From positions 4,501 through 68,500 of the forward strand of contig JAVVXB010000015.1 of NCBI GenBank assembly GCA_036651815.1: a stretch of 64,000 nt of DNA. Direction: 5' to 3'. The notes under the pieces are model-generated. The model saw nothing but the letters and a program-made list of their open reading frames with translations, had not been told where the DNA came from and did no database searches. The stretch comes from JAVVXB01 sp036651815 (GTDB lineage: Bacteria; Bacillota; Clostridia; Christensenellales; CAG-138). Positions 63,612 through 64,000 of the stretch are shown in pieces. Position 1 is the stretch's first letter, and each line of letters opens with the position of its first letter. The translations under genes and the position numbers were made by a program.

Positions 63612-63815
63612 ATGAACGATACAACAAAAAAGCAAATCCCTCTGCGTCTGTCACAACCGCTGTATAACGCAATTGTTGCGTGGGCGGAAGATGATTTTCG
63701 CTCAGTAAACGGACAAATGGAATATTTGCTTTCCGAGTGTGTAAAACAACGCAGAAAAAATGGGAAATATGTTTCCGAACATTTAGATGAATCGCCAGAT
63801 TTCAATATTGAATAA
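63612..63815 (+). CDS. Small Arc-like ribbon-helix-helix protein
   Basis: The 67-residue protein has the ribbon-helix-helix pattern KKQIPLRLSQPLYNAIVAWAEDDFRSVNG, then a basic helix (SECVKQRRKNGK) and an acidic tail. Arc-like proteins of this type are found next to SPFH genes in other Bacillota, which suggests a functional link rather than a toxin-antitoxin pair. No toxin-like frame is adjacent. It may bind DNA or act as an adaptor. Confidence 0.75.
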   Translation: MNDTTKKQIPLRLSQPLYNAIVAWAEDDFRSVNGQMEYLLSECVKQRRKNGKYVSEHLDESPDFNIE

Positions 63816-63846
63816 CAAATGGATTGGACTGACGCGAGGATTATTA

Positions 63847-64000
63847 TCAATGTGCTGTTCGTACAGAATAATCGCCCCAAACGGGGCGGTATCGCTTCTG
63901 ACGAACGTTGACCAGAGGCCGTGCATTCTGGAAAAGATTGTGTAAATTTAAAACCATATCCCCGTTTCGATAAGACACCGGCCATTGTTCGGCCATTTTC
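63847..64000 (-). pseudogene. 3'-truncated IS256 transposase, second copy, at window edge
   Basis: From 63946 to the window end (55 bases) the sequence is identical to 19838-19892 in the first IS256 remnant, coding for the KMAEQWPVSYRNGDMVLN region. Left of 63946 the two diverge: the normal ending NQLNILFADR is replaced by an unrelated tail that runs to a TGA at 63849-63847. I infer that this copy is cut at 63946 and fused to flanking DNA. The remainder lies outside the window. Confidence 0.8.

Noticed and set aside
63612..63815. Toxin-antitoxin module
   Set aside because: The small ribbon-helix-helix gene has no adjacent toxin-like frame and is coupled to the SPFH gene.

Overview
The window looks like chromosome of a spore-forming member of the Clostridia (Bacillota). 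The evidence is a CotJA spore-coat gene at the left edge, a CwlJ-type germination hydrolase, two T-box leaders, a typical RNase P RNA, class III ribonucleotide reductase (nrdD/nrdG, anaerobic life), YtrA/GntR regulation, and Shine-Dalgarno motifs in front of most genes. I see no rRNA, tRNA, CRISPR array, phage or conjugation module. Species cannot be named from the sequence.

Layout. 1-11 kb: CotJA, an Mbeg1-like hydrolase, an ADP-ribosylglycohydrolase, a DacF-type D,D-carboxypeptidase, a large Cache/PAS/GGDEF/GAF sensor, then ddl-murF. 11-19 kb: an M3-like lipoprotein peptidase followed by a membrane-anchored protein kinase homologue that lacks its ATP-binding residues, an M29 aminopeptidase, HD hydrolase plus nitroreductase, a YkuE-like phosphoesterase, and cwlJ with a probable coat partner. 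18.4-20.6 kb is the mobile patch: a short element with inverted ends and a decayed IS256 transposase. 20.8-25.7 kb: trmK, nif3-like, zinc-ribbon gene, rnpB, trpS, an RmlD-like reductase. 25.9-33.6 kb: serC-serA, nrdD-nrdG, and a polar amino-acid ABC transporter behind a repeat-rich operator. 33.6-41.9 kb: a degenerate glycosyltransferase, a TrpXYZ-type ABC transporter read from an unusual T-box leader with two Stem I domains, a PLP enzyme, a DUF3810 protein and a TIM-barrel isomerase. 42-48.4 kb: hpf, then a complete selenium-cofactor island (yqeC, yqeB, selD, class V aminotransferase, YedE, a TusA-only YedF, DUF3343). 48.7-64 kb: WYL regulator, transglutaminase-like protein (with an 18-base assembly gap), D-aminoacylase operon, pheST behind a Phe T-box, a ComEC-like metallo-hydrolase, a YtrA-type regulator with its ABC exporter, an SPFH protein with a ribbon-helix-helix partner, and the truncated end of a second IS256 copy that shares 55 identical bases with the first.

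Most notable observations. (1) The aromatic-transporter T-box has a 141-bp tandem repeat of Stem I, one copy with a UAC (Tyr) specifier and one with UUC (Phe), but only one antiterminator/terminator. (2) Six genes have a good -10 hexamer ending six or seven bases before the ATG and no Shine-Dalgarno, which predicts leaderless mRNAs. (3) The selenium genes match the orphan-SelD arrangement tied to selenium-dependent molybdenum hydroxylases, without selA, selB, tRNA-Sec or the hydroxylase in view. (4) A kinase fold and a glycosyltransferase fold have both lost catalytic residues.
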